Shown here in pieces: positions 16,682 to 25,303 of a stretch of 64,000 nucleotides of DNA. How positions within the stretch are numbered: position 1 is the first letter of the stretch; every line of letters starts with the position of its first letter. A program made the translations under genes and the position numbers. The notes under the pieces were generated by a model. The model ran no database searches, was not told the origin of the DNA, and was given only the letters and a program-made list of their open reading frames with translations. The stretch comes from Lewinella sp. IMCC34191 (GTDB lineage Bacteria > Bacteroidota > Bacteroidia > Chitinophagales > Saprospiraceae), in the NCBI RefSeq assembly GCF_003390935.1, contig NZ_QNQZ01000001.1, positions 930,001 to 994,000 on the forward strand. The letters are read 5' to 3'.

Positions 16682-16945
16682 TTAACCGCGACGACTGCGG
16701 GCTCCGCCTCCGATCAATCCGATGTCCGCCAGTACGGCAATCACCAATCCGATCGTCTGTATCGAATCGCTGAAGTAAAACTCGGATATGCCGTACCAGA
16801 GGGTGGTGAGCGGCAGGAAGATGAGTCCGAGGATCAGGTACAGGATATTACCGAAGGCATTGCCGAACCAACTAGCAAAGAACCAGAGCAGTACGATGAT
16901 CAGGCGCGGGAAGAAAATGCCGATGGCCAGGAAAAAACAGGGCAT
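16682..16945 (-). CDS. Small hydrophobic membrane protein
   Basis: 87 aa with two or three membrane segments (about 5-22, 28-47 and 60-75), and a basic C-terminus (GGGARSRRG). No catalytic motif. Similar small proteins with F/L/W-rich helices are common in Bacteroidota, but I cannot name a function. It is convergent with the carboxylase operon and lies just after the sorbosone-dehydrogenase-like gene on the same strand (about 45 bases downstream of its end), so they could be co-transcribed. Confidence 0.65.
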   Translation of the reverse strand: MPCFFLAIGIFFPRLIIVLLWFFASWFGNAFGNILYLILGLIFLPLTTLWYGISEFYFSDSIQTIGLVIAVLADIGLIGGGARSRRG

Positions 16946-16990
16946 AGCGGATATATTTAGCTGCCTATAACAACGATCTTCATCATTTGC

Positions 16991-18268
16991 TTACCGGGCC
17001 TCGGCCGCAACGCGCCAAACAATGCCGGCGTCGTCGTCACACACTAGGAGACTGCCGTCGGGATGCAGCGTCACCCCCACCGGGCGACCCCATACCTGAC
17101 CGGCGTCGGCGTCGGCGATGAATCCGGTCAGGAAGTCCTCCGGGGCCTGCGGATTACCCTCCGCATCGAAGGGAATGAAGACCACTTTGTAACCCGAAAA
17201 GTTAGAGCGGTTCCAGCTGCCGTGCTGCCCGACGAAGGCACCGTTGTGGTACTTATCCGGGAAGGCATCCTGGGTATAAAAGGCCAGTCCTAAACTGGCG
17301 GTGTGCGGACCGAGCGGCACGTCGGGTACCAGCGCTTCGGCCACCAGTTCAGCGTGTGGGTCTTCCGACCAGCGTGGGTCGTTGATCTGACCGTAGTAGC
17401 TGAACGGCCAGCCGTAAAAAGCCCCTTCCTTGACGCTGGTGAGGTAATCGGGTACGAGGTTGTCGCCCAGTTTGTCGCGCTCATTTACGGCCGTCCATAG
17501 CTCGCCCGTGACCGGGTTCCAATCCATGCCCACGGGGTTGCGCAGACCGGTCGCGTATTCGCGCATGTCGCTGCCATCGGGGTTGATCTCCAGAATCGTG
17601 GCGCGATGCTCTTCCGCTTCCAATCCGTTTTCCCCGACGTTACTTCCGGAGCCAACGGACACGTAAATTTTCGCCCCGTCTGTTCCGGCCAGCAGGTTTC
17701 TCGTCCAGTGGTTGTTGTAGCCCCGGGGAGGCGTTTGCAACACTTGCTCGCCGGCGTTGGGGTCCAGGCTGGCCTGACCGGTCTGGTAAGGATACCGAAG
17801 TGTCGCATCGGTATTTGCAACGTAGAAATAGCCGTCCAGTACGAGCATGCCGAAGGGCTGGTTCAGGTTCTCCATCAGTAGCTCGGTCCGGTCGACGGTG
17901 CCGTCACCGTCCTCATCGATCAGCCGCTGAATGCGGTTTGCGCTGTTGCGGGTGTTACTTTCCACTACGAATACTTCGCCGTCGGGGCTGATGTAGGTCA
18001 TGCGGGGATGCTGCAACTCATCCGCATACCGTTGTACGCTGAAGCCGTCCGGCGCCACGGGTGTTTGTCCTTCCGGCCAGTCGACGATCTTACTGAGTTT
18101 GACCACGGATTCCGTAGTAAACGGACTAGGTAATTCAAGCGGACCAATCGCGGTTTCGACCGTGACCGGCGGTTCCTGGGCCAATTCCTGCTTTCGATCG
18201 TCGCTAACCTGCGAAGCACAGGTATTCAACAGAAGCAAACAGGATAGAGCCGTTAGTATATTCTTCAT
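16991..18268 (-). CDS. Sorbosone/glucose dehydrogenase-like beta-propeller lipoprotein
   Basis: 425 aa. Signal peptide with lipobox LLLLNTC (Cys about 17). The rest is a six-bladed beta-propeller of the GSDH / L-sorbosone dehydrogenase family: FSVQRYADELQHPR near 82-95, a VESNTRNSANRIQRLIDEDG segment, GYNNHWTRNLL, ATGLRNPVGMDWNP (about 240-253), and GQHGSWNRSNFSGYKVVF (about 352-369). Relatives use PQQ to oxidise aldoses or sorbosone in the periplasm; whether this one binds PQQ cannot be told from sequence. Single gene facing a long divergent intergenic region. Confidence 0.8.
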   Translation of the reverse strand: MKNILTALSCLLLLNTCASQVSDDRKQELAQEPPVTVETAIGPLELPSPFTTESVVKLSKIVDWPEGQTPVAPDGFSVQRYADELQHPRMTYISPDGEVFVVESNTRNSANRIQRLIDEDGDGTVDRTELLMENLNQPFGMLVLDGYFYVANTDATLRYPYQTGQASLDPNAGEQVLQTPPRGYNNHWTRNLLAGTDGAKIYVSVGSGSNVGENGLEAEEHRATILEINPDGSDMREYATGLRNPVGMDWNPVTGELWTAVNERDKLGDNLVPDYLTSVKEGAFYGWPFSYYGQINDPRWSEDPHAELVAEALVPDVPLGPHTASLGLAFYTQDAFPDKYHNGAFVGQHGSWNRSNFSGYKVVFIPFDAEGNPQAPEDFLTGFIADADAGQVWGRPVGVTLHPDGSLLVCDDDAGIVWRVAAEAR

Positions 18269-18662
18269 GCCTGTTTAACAAGTCCCCCTACCCTGCTAGT
18301 TCGCCCCTTTCTGGCCGGGCAACAAGTATCGAAAATTCGGTTTGCCGAAAGCACGGTACGACAACCCATAACAGTACATACTCGATTGTTATGACAAACT
18401 TTATACAGGCAAACATTTTTTTGACGAAATATTTGCAATAACTGTTTTCCGCATTAACTTGCGTCAGCCTCCTGTGAGGTAAAACACAATTAGAAAAACC
18501 CTAACCACCCATAAAACCGACGGCTGCTTTCACCTTGGCCCGTCACTCCCCCCTTTCTGGTTAGCTAAATTTTGAATCATCATTCGTTGCGCTACGTGAC
18601 GGGCTGCTCCTGATCCATGATCAGGGTGGGCTGATCGTGCCGTGACCTAACCATACCTATTC
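18269..18662. promoter_or_regulatory. Divergent intergenic region with a palindromic hairpin
   Basis: About 390 bases between the minus-strand propeller lipoprotein and the plus-strand metalloprotease. AT-rich around 18380-18450, consistent with promoters, but no TAnnTTTG box with good spacing. A short perfect hairpin, CCTGATC-CAT-GATCAGG, lies at 18609-18625, 38 bases before the metalloprotease start. No gene seen. Confidence 0.4.
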
Positions 18663-19541
18663 ATGAGCGTACGTTTACTCCTTTTACCCACCCTCCTATT
18701 TTTTGCCCTCTCCTCCTGTGAAAAGGAAGAGGAGCCCATTGCTCCGCAGGAAGCGGAAATATCCACCGGTTTTCTAGTGGATGAAAACGAAGACGGCCAG
18801 GTAGCCGTGCCCGACCTCGGCTTCCAGGAGCCGATCGAGAAGCACGTTGACGGCCATACCGCCAACTATGCCGATGCGGAGCGAGTTACCCGCCTCCGTC
18901 CGGATGGAACCGAAGAAACCCTGTACCTGGTCGATGATGACATCGAACTCACTAAGGATCAGCTGCGGGAACTCCAGGCCATGGATGCCGCCCTTGAGAA
19001 GCAGTACCGGACCAATAACCTGGTAAGTGACAACTACATCACGGTTATCGGCTACACCGGCGGAAGCAACGCGCTCACCAGCAAAATGCGGACGGCCCTC
19101 AGCTGGGCTATCGACAACTACAATGCCCTCAACACGAATAAGACTTTCAGTCTCAGCTTCAGCGCGAGTACAAATGCGGATATCGTCGTGTATCGCGTCA
19201 GTAACAGCGGAGCAGGTGGTTCCGCCGGATTCCCTAGCGGCGGCCGTCCCTACAAGTGGGTGCAGATCTACAGCGGCATGAGCAATTACGATACGAACAC
19301 CAACGAGCACGTCATGACGCACGAGATCGGACACTGCATGGGTATGCGGCACACGGATTATGTCGATCGTCGGTCTTGCGGTGCCGGTGGTGGCGAGTCG
19401 GCGGGCTCCACCGGGGCTGTCCTTGTTCCCGGTACGCCGAGCGGTTACGACCCCAACTCCATTATGCTATCCTGCTTCGGAAGCGGGGAAGATGGCGAAT
19501 TCGGCTACTACGACCGGGTTGCACTGGAATACCTCTACTAG
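18663..19541 (+). CDS. HEIGH-type zinc metalloprotease lipoprotein (M57-like)
   Basis: 292 aa lipoprotein: signal peptide with lipobox ALSSC (Cys about 19) followed by an acidic KEEEEP linker. Residues 20-110 form a charged propeptide-like region. The catalytic domain carries THEIGHCMGMRH with zinc ligands His220, His224 and His230 and catalytic Glu221 (HExxHxxGxxH), the signature of the dual-action HEIGH metallopeptidase family. The ending SIMLSCFGSGEDGEFGYYD resembles the Met-turn region of this group. Probably degrades proteins outside the cell or at the surface. A strong terminator follows. Confidence 0.87.
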   Translation: MSVRLLLLPTLLFFALSSCEKEEEPIAPQEAEISTGFLVDENEDGQVAVPDLGFQEPIEKHVDGHTANYADAERVTRLRPDGTEETLYLVDDDIELTKDQLRELQAMDAALEKQYRTNNLVSDNYITVIGYTGGSNALTSKMRTALSWAIDNYNALNTNKTFSLSFSASTNADIVVYRVSNSGAGGSAGFPSGGRPYKWVQIYSGMSNYDTNTNEHVMTHEIGHCMGMRHTDYVDRRSCGAGGGESAGSTGAVLVPGTPSGYDPNSIMLSCFGSGEDGEFGYYDRVALEYLY

Positions 19542-19574
19542 ATCAGCACAGACCAATTTTAATTAGGTCGATCA

Positions 19575-19602
19575 GGCCCGCATTCCACATGGAATGCGGG
19601 CC
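19575..19602 (+). terminator. Rho-independent terminator after the metalloprotease
   Basis: GGCCCGCATTCC pairs perfectly with GGAATGCGGGCC around an ACAT loop, followed by TTGCTTGTT. Confidence 0.85.
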
Positions 19603-19809
19603 TTGCTTGTTATTGCGCCATTATTGTCGCATTTTTGCGACCGCCATGAAAATCCCGAATTTGTCACGGCACCTCTTAACGCACAATTCCGGCCCAGATA
19701 TGCCGACTTTACGTAAACACCACCCGGGATCTTTCGTAAGAATAGTAGCAGTCGTTCGATAGCGTGCTCCCTTCCGACTACCCTACATACATCCCTTAAA
19801 ATTACAGAA

Positions 19810-22368
19810 ATGACGATCACTACCACCAGTACGGAAATGAAGCTGAAGCGCATTTTCATCCAGCCCCAGATTCCGGAAGAACTTGCCGGCCTGAACCGAA
19901 TGAGCCATAATATCCTATGGTCGTGGATGCCGCAGGTGTCGGAACTCTTCGCCAGCATCGACCCCGTACAGTTTACGGAACTGAACTACAATCCGGTAGC
20001 GCTCCTGGAAAGCCTGCCCCCCGCGCGCCTGAATGAACTGGCGTCCGATAAAGACTTTCTCAAGCGGCTGTCCACCGCGGAGAAGGCTTTCGATGCCTAT
20101 CTGGCCGAACCGATGAAGAAAGATCTTCCACGGGTAGCCTATTTCAGTATGGAATACGGTCTGCACATCAGCCTCAAACTGTACAGCGGTGGTCTCGGGG
20201 TGTTGGCCGGTGATTACCTGAAGGAGGCAAGCGACAGCAACGTCGACCTCTTCGGCGTCGGCCTCCTCTACCGCTACGGCTATTTCAACCAGGGCCTGAG
20301 CATGAACGGGGACCAGCTCCACCACTATCCCGCTCAGAAGTTTACCCAGCTGCCCGTCGAGCCAGTGCGCCGCGACGATGGGAACTGGTTAAAGGTTTCC
20401 GTCGGCATCAAGGGCCGGATGGTGCAGGCTAAAGTATGGAGCCTGGCCATCGGCCGGATCAAGCTTTACCTGCTGGATACGGATCATGAGGACAACAACC
20501 CCGAGGACCGGGCGCTTACCCACCAGCTCTACGGCGGCGATAACGAGCACCGGTTAAAGCAGGAGATCCTTCTCGGTATAGGCGGCGTCCGCGCCATCGA
20601 GGAGATGGGCCTGAATCCCGACATCTACCACCTCAATGAGGGGCACGCGGGCTTCCTCAGCCTGGAAAGATTAAAGAATTACGTGGATGCCGGTCTCGAT
20701 TTTGCGGAAGCCCGCGAAATGGTTCGTGCCTCCAGCCTTTATACCACCCACACGCCCGTACCCGCCGGTCACGATCACTTTCCCGAATATCTGATGCGGG
20801 ACTACCTGTACAATTACGCGGATGACCTCGGTATCGACTGGCATGACTTCATGGCCTTGGGTCGCTTCAACCCGAACAACGAGGGAGAGGACTTCAATAT
20901 GTCAAAGCTGAGTATCCGGCTTTCCCAGCGGGTGAACGGGGTATCCAAACTGCACGGTAAGGTCAGTCAGGAAATGTTTACCGAGCTCTTCCCCGGCTAT
21001 ACCGCCGATGAGGTCCATATCGGGTACGTCACCAACTCCGTACACTACCCTACCTGGATCGCTACCAGTATTCACGACCTCTTTTCCACGAAGTTTGGTA
21101 AGGATTGGGTGCGCGACCAAAGCAACAAAGACATCTGGCGCAACATCCACAAGATCGACGATAAAGCGCTCTTCGATACCCGCCACCAACTAAAGGTGCG
21201 CCTGCTTAACTACGTAAGGGAAAAATTGAAGGTCGATATGCGTCGGCGTGGCGAAAGTCCCCGCACGACCTTCGACATCCTGAGTAAAATCAACGACAAG
21301 GCGCTGGTATTCGGTTTCGCGCGTCGCTTTGCCACTTACAAGCGCGCTACGCTGCTCTTTACCAACCGGGACCGACTGCGAGAGCTCGTCAACCGTAAGG
21401 ATCAGCCCGTTATCTTCCTGTTCGCCGGTAAAGCGCACCCGGCCGACCAGGGTGGCCAGGACCTCATCCGCCAGATCGTGCAGATCAGCAAGGAGCCTGA
21501 CTTCGCCGGTAAGATCATCTTCCTCGAAGATTACAATATGGAAATGGCCAAACTGCTCACGCAAGGCGTGGACATCTGGTTGAATACACCCACCCGTCCG
21601 TTAGAAGCTTCCGGCACCTCCGGAATGAAAGCGGCCATGAACGGCTCGGTAAACTTTAGTGTACTGGACGGTTGGTGGGCCGAAGGCTACCGCCCCGACG
21701 CGGGATGGGCCCTGCCGCTGGAGCGCACCTACGAGGACCAACATTTACAGAACGAGCTGGACGCGGAGACCATGTACAGCATTCTGGAAGATGAGATCCT
21801 GCCGTTATACTACGAGCGCGACAAGAACGGTATCAGCCAGGGCTGGATGCAGTACGTAAAGCAAATCATTGCCGAAGTTGCCCCCTACTTCACCATGAAG
21901 CGGATGATGGACGACTACTATGAGCGTTTCTATCTCCCGCTCGGCAAAAGCGCCCGGACCGTTAACGAGGAGGGTGGCCAAAAAGGAAAGGACTACGCCG
22001 CCTGGAAGGAAGACACCGCCGGGCGCTGGGAAGGGCTGGAAACCGTAGAAAACAATACGCTGGATACGGTCAACTACGCCCTGCCGGTTGGCGAAGACTT
22101 CAGCGCCGAAGTGGTCATCGCCACGAACGGTATCGACCCCAAGCATCTGGCCCTCGAAGCCCTTTTCTACCAGCGCATGGACGAACAGACCATCGAGCTA
22201 CGCCGTACGGAACCCTTCCAGCGGGTAGCTTCCACCGATGGAACCGTAACCTTCAAGCTTTCGGTAGATCCGCATCTGGCCGGGGTGTACGAGTATGGCT
22301 TCCGCTTGCGTCCCGTACACGATATGATGCCCCACGCCCAGGATCTCAATCTTGTATACTGGGTCTGA
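19810..22368 (+). CDS. glgP: Alpha-glucan phosphorylase (short GlgP type)
   Basis: 852 aa. Releases glucose-1-phosphate from alpha-1,4-glucans. The N-terminus (about 15-115) matches the DUF3417 domain found in the short, thermophile/actinobacteria-like phosphorylases. The PLP-phosphate region EASGTSGMKAAMNGSVNFS (about 598-616) holds the lysine of GMKAAMNG that forms the Schiff base, and AGKAHPAD and the HLNEGHAGF substrate motif are also present. The C-terminal 120 residues, after SKSARTVNE-like linker sequence, form a beta-rich extension. Stop codon overlaps the miaE start (TGATG). Together with the partial glgE at the right edge it indicates glycogen-like glucan metabolism. Confidence 0.9.
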   Translation: MTITTTSTEMKLKRIFIQPQIPEELAGLNRMSHNILWSWMPQVSELFASIDPVQFTELNYNPVALLESLPPARLNELASDKDFLKRLSTAEKAFDAYLAEPMKKDLPRVAYFSMEYGLHISLKLYSGGLGVLAGDYLKEASDSNVDLFGVGLLYRYGYFNQGLSMNGDQLHHYPAQKFTQLPVEPVRRDDGNWLKVSVGIKGRMVQAKVWSLAIGRIKLYLLDTDHEDNNPEDRALTHQLYGGDNEHRLKQEILLGIGGVRAIEEMGLNPDIYHLNEGHAGFLSLERLKNYVDAGLDFAEAREMVRASSLYTTHTPVPAGHDHFPEYLMRDYLYNYADDLGIDWHDFMALGRFNPNNEGEDFNMSKLSIRLSQRVNGVSKLHGKVSQEMFTELFPGYTADEVHIGYVTNSVHYPTWIATSIHDLFSTKFGKDWVRDQSNKDIWRNIHKIDDKALFDTRHQLKVRLLNYVREKLKVDMRRRGESPRTTFDILSKINDKALVFGFARRFATYKRATLLFTNRDRLRELVNRKDQPVIFLFAGKAHPADQGGQDLIRQIVQISKEPDFAGKIIFLEDYNMEMAKLLTQGVDIWLNTPTRPLEASGTSGMKAAMNGSVNFSVLDGWWAEGYRPDAGWALPLERTYEDQHLQNELDAETMYSILEDEILPLYYERDKNGISQGWMQYVKQIIAEVAPYFTMKRMMDDYYERFYLPLGKSARTVNEEGGQKGKDYAAWKEDTAGRWEGLETVENNTLDTVNYALPVGEDFSAEVVIATNGIDPKHLALEALFYQRMDEQTIELRRTEPFQRVASTDGTVTFKLSVDPHLAGVYEYGFRLRPVHDMMPHAQDLNLVYWV

Positions 22369-22973
22369 TGGAGGATGCGGCAACCGTAAGAATGCTCAAC
22401 CTTCGCCTGCCCACCGATCCCCGGTGGGTCAACCTGGCGGAGATGGATTTGGGGGAGATACTGACCGACCACGCTTACTGCGAGCAGAAGGCGGCCACGA
22501 GTTGTATCTCCCTCATCCAGGGCTACCCCGACCGCGAGGAACTCGTGCGGGAGTTGGCGCCCATAGTCACGGAAGAGTGGGGTCACTTCCGCGCTGTCCT
22601 GGCCGAACTGGATCGCCGCGGGCTAAAACTGGGTAGACAACGGAAGGATGAGTACGTCAATGCCCTGCTTGACTTCGCGCCGAAGGGTCGCGGGCGAGAC
22701 GCTGCCCTGCTCGAGAAACTGCTCATTTTCGCCCTGATCGAAGCACGTAGCTGCGAACGGTTTCGGTTGATGAGCCTGTACGTTTCGGACGAGCCACTGC
22801 GAAAGTGGTACCATAAATTCATGGTTGCCGAAGCCGGACACTACGTACTGTTCATCGAACTTGCACGCAAGTACTTCGACCGGGAAATGGTGGACGCCCG
22901 CTGGAAAGAGTATTTGACCTACGAAGCGGAGGTACTAGCGAAGATGGAGGTACGGGGTGACCGGATGCACTAA
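22368..22973 (+). CDS. miaE: tRNA-(ms2io6A)-hydroxylase-like diiron protein
   Basis: 201 aa four-helix diiron protein. MiaE hydroxylates the isopentenyl group of 2-methylthio-isopentenyladenosine-37 in tRNA. Iron-ligand motifs in order: AYCEQKAA (about 38-45), EEWGHF (about 69-74), IEARSCERF (about 124-132) and EAGHYVLF (about 155-162), the E...ExxH...E...ExxH set of the family. The first ATG (22368) overlaps the glgP stop by one base; an internal ATG at 22392 (MLNLRL) is an alternative. It ends 11 bases from the convergent MNIO gene. Confidence 0.86.
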   Translation: MEDAATVRMLNLRLPTDPRWVNLAEMDLGEILTDHAYCEQKAATSCISLIQGYPDREELVRELAPIVTEEWGHFRAVLAELDRRGLKLGRQRKDEYVNALLDFAPKGRGRDAALLEKLLIFALIEARSCERFRLMSLYVSDEPLRKWYHKFMVAEAGHYVLFIELARKYFDREMVDARWKEYLTYEAEVLAKMEVRGDRMH

Positions 22974-22984
22974 ATTCCACTCTT

Positions 22985-24130
22985 CTATCGCCATTTGCGA
23001 CTGATCTTCCAGGCCGTTTCGACCATGTGTGGCGCCCACGATTCAACGTGCCACTCCGAATTTGCCAAGAGGGAACGCGCTAGCCTGTCGTGGGCCTCAC
23101 TGTAGCTTGATGAAGTTTCCAGGATATCGCTAAGCTCACGCTGCTCCGCCGCTAGCTGCCGATCCTGTAGTGGTGGTTCCGGAATAGGATCAGCCGATAG
23201 AGGTTTGTCCCTGTCGTCAGCTGGTACGGTGGAATGGATCGTCTCACAAATAGCCGCTACCCTTTGGAAGTCCGACCGAAAGCCGTCCTGGGCGGTTAGG
23301 TCGTGCAGCGCGGTACCTAGTTGCTCCAGCACCACGAACTTCAGCCTTGGGCATCGGGGACCGATCTCCCGCAGGAGATGGAAGACTTCATTGGGTACGC
23401 GCTCGTCGTGGGTATCCCGTCGTACACGGCCGGTGGGTGCTGAGGAGTGGCTTTCCCAGCTTCCCCCCGATACGTGCATTTCTCTTACTCGCTCTAACGG
23501 AATGTGGCGTAGAAGATCTTCGAGGTCCAGGGAGAAATTGTGCAGTTGGCAGTAGAGGTTATGCAAGTCCAGGATGAGCAGTCCATCTACCGGCTCGACG
23601 AGCTGGTCCAAGAAGGCGTACTGCCGGTACACATCCTCCACCCGATAAGCGAATGCCAAATTCTCCAGTCCCACCGGGCAATTGGCCGCATCGCGCAGCC
23701 GGCGTATCCGGTCGCGACCAATGCGGAGGGTTGCGGCCGTAAGTGGGGGCGATAAAGGGGCTCCGCGGTGAAAGTCTTTACCCGTCAGAAAACCAAAGTG
23801 TTCCGTGACATGATCGAAAGGATAGGTCCTCGCAACCGAACTGAGTTGATCGAGATAATTTTTCTGGTCTTCCGTCCAGGAAGCAGCGCAAACGGAATAG
23901 AAAATGCCGTGACCGACCAGTCTACCCTCCCGGGCAAATGCCGTCAGCAATTGGCCGAACCAGTCCGGTAGGCTTTCGTAGCGGTAGATGGCATCGTATG
24001 ACCACTCCATTCCGGCTACCTCACCTTCTTCGAGTAGCGGCAGCACCGTGGCCAGCAGATGGCGATCCAGGTTGCAGGCGACGGAGGGGTAGACCATACC
24101 TTGGCTTAACCCATCCCGCATGCGGGACAT
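22985..24130 (-). CDS. DUF692-like multinuclear non-heme iron oxidase (MNIO), RiPP-modifying enzyme
   Basis: 381 aa, TIM-barrel family that includes MbnB, TglH, ChrH and BufB, enzymes that oxidatively rework cysteines in precursor peptides. I place it by the ordered ligand set: His74 (GHGIFYS), His107-Glu110-His111 (HVTEHFGF), Glu156 (GLENL), Asp188/His190/Asn191 (DLHNLY), His197, His219 (MHVSGG), Asp239/His241 (DTHDERVP) and Glu269 (VLEQL). These match the DUF692 motifs SEH, EN, DxNN, HxAGH, DxHxxPV and E, though HNL replaces NN and SGGSW replaces AGH, so it is a divergent member. A C-terminal extension (about 300-381) is not part of the barrel. The start overlaps the 3' end of the Cys-rich peptide gene by 25 bases; an alternative ATG at 24097 lies 8 bases after that gene's stop. 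Either way the two are coupled. Confidence 0.8.
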   Translation of the reverse strand: MSRMRDGLSQGMVYPSVACNLDRHLLATVLPLLEEGEVAGMEWSYDAIYRYESLPDWFGQLLTAFAREGRLVGHGIFYSVCAASWTEDQKNYLDQLSSVARTYPFDHVTEHFGFLTGKDFHRGAPLSPPLTAATLRIGRDRIRRLRDAANCPVGLENLAFAYRVEDVYRQYAFLDQLVEPVDGLLILDLHNLYCQLHNFSLDLEDLLRHIPLERVREMHVSGGSWESHSSAPTGRVRRDTHDERVPNEVFHLLREIGPRCPRLKFVVLEQLGTALHDLTAQDGFRSDFQRVAAICETIHSTVPADDRDKPLSADPIPEPPLQDRQLAAEQRELSDILETSSSYSEAHDRLARSLLANSEWHVESWAPHMVETAWKISRKWR

Positions 24131-24318
24131 GCGTACCCATAATCGGGGTGGTAACTTTCCGGACTTGCATTAACGCATTCTCCGACGCAATTCTCGGTGC
24201 AGCCTTCCACGCAGTCATCTGGATCTAGGTCCATTTTATCTTCAGCGGTGCAGGAAGGAGTGAGGCCGACGGTCAATCCAATGGCGATGGACTGAAGCAG
24301 TAGTTTGTTTAGTTGCAT
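24106..24318 (-). CDS. Cys-rich secreted peptide, probable MNIO (RiPP) precursor
   Basis: 70 aa. Residues 1-23 are a signal peptide (KLLLQSIAIGLTVGLTPSC), possibly lipoprotein-like although TPSC is a weak lipobox. The acidic core holds Cys36, Cys40, Cys44 and Cys48 spaced exactly C-x3-C-x3-C-x3-C, then a Tyr-rich stretch (SYHPDYGY) and a C-terminal CPACGMG (Cys64, Cys67). Small exported peptides with regularly spaced cysteines next to a DUF692/MNIO gene are the hallmark of bufferin- or chryseobasin-type systems; this core pattern is not one I recognise. The ATG at 24318 is chosen because it starts the signal peptide; a start 13 codons earlier would put a basic WLRLSGKP in front. Located 62 bases after the MBL hydrolase gene and overlapping the MNIO gene. 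Confidence 0.72.
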   Translation of the reverse strand: MQLNKLLLQSIAIGLTVGLTPSCTAEDKMDLDPDDCVEGCTENCVGECVNASPESYHPDYGYACPACGMG

Positions 24319-24326
24319 ATCAAGTG

Positions 24327-24356
24327 GTTTGCCGGATAGACGCAACCACCTGGACA
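24327..24356 (-). promoter_or_regulatory. Leader hairpin before the Cys-rich peptide
   Basis: In the 62-base gap after the MBL gene, the transcript can pair AGGTGGTTG with CAAACCACT across about 11 bases, with one or two mismatches. It ends just before the peptide's ATG, so it could act as an attenuator, processing or translation-control element. Weak support. Confidence 0.3.
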
Positions 24357-24380
24357 CGACGTTGGCGTAGGCGTATAGTT

Positions 24381-25280
24381 TTACACTTGAGTCTTACGCT
24401 CATCCCGCTTACGGAGATAACGCAGCAGACCGCTGACGCTCATATAAGGCGGGTTGGCCGCCATATAGCTTTCCAAGTCGGCCTCATCCACTCCTAGGGA
24501 AGTCAATTCGTCGGTCACGTATTGCTTAAAGAGGGGTTCGATGGTTTCCGCGGATGAACCATCGCGGTAGTAGGGCTCCATCCATGCGACGTAGCAATCC
24601 AGTCTTGCTTGTAATTCCTTCAGGTGTGCGTCCGTATCCGTCACGCGTCCGTAGTGGGTGAGGTAAAACTCCTTGGCCCCGAGCGACCTTATTCGATCGA
24701 TGGAATTCCGCCAGGCTTCGGCATCGATATCTGGCGGCGGACAGGGCGGTACCACGGGGCCTCCCCCAATTCGACATCCGCCGACATCACCGGTAAAGAC
24801 GGTGTTGCCCAATTGCCAGGCGATATGGTGACTGGCGTGCCCCGGGGTATGGTGCGCTACCCATTTTCGGCCGCCGATCGATAGTTCCTGCCGGTCACTT
24901 ACTTCCTCGATCCGTGTGGGATCGATTCCCTCCATTTTTCCCCATAATTCTTCCATTCGGTCTCCGTAAAGCTGCTTGGCGGATCCGTAGAGCCGCTCCG
25001 GATCGATCATGTGCCTGAGTCCACGGGGATGTACGTACACCTGGGTCCCCTGCCGGGCCCACCACCAGGCGGCACCGGCGTGGTCGAAGTGGATATGCGT
25101 TAATAGAAGGGTGTGCACTTCCTTCGGAGAGATATTCAGCTCAGACAATCCATCCAACAAGTCCTCATGGGTGGAATAGGGACCGCATTCCACGAGCGTA
25201 TACCCATCATCGTCCGATATACAGAAGGCGGCTATTGATTTTGACTTATCCAGGAAATTAAGGTCAATTGTATTTATCAT
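24381..25280 (-). CDS. MBL-fold metallo-hydrolase
   Basis: 299 aa beta-lactamase-fold hydrolase, cytoplasmic (no signal peptide). The dinuclear metal motif THIHFDHAG (about 60-68) is complete; the later ligands are in HHTPGHASHH (about 143-152), TGDVGG (about 163-168) and YLTHYG (about 206-211). This is the glyoxalase-II-like layout, but the C-terminal half (from about 215) is helical and family-specific. Substrate unknown. It lies 23 bases after tmk and 62 bases before the Cys-rich peptide on the same strand, so it may belong to the peptide system or merely share its transcript. Confidence 0.82.
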   Translation of the reverse strand: MINTIDLNFLDKSKSIAAFCISDDDGYTLVECGPYSTHEDLLDGLSELNISPKEVHTLLLTHIHFDHAGAAWWWARQGTQVYVHPRGLRHMIDPERLYGSAKQLYGDRMEELWGKMEGIDPTRIEEVSDRQELSIGGRKWVAHHTPGHASHHIAWQLGNTVFTGDVGGCRIGGGPVVPPCPPPDIDAEAWRNSIDRIRSLGAKEFYLTHYGRVTDTDAHLKELQARLDCYVAWMEPYYRDGSSAETIEPLFKQYVTDELTSLGVDEADLESYMAANPPYMSVSGLLRYLRKRDERKTQV

Positions 25281-25303
25281 AATGAGAAAATTATAGATGA
25301 GTA

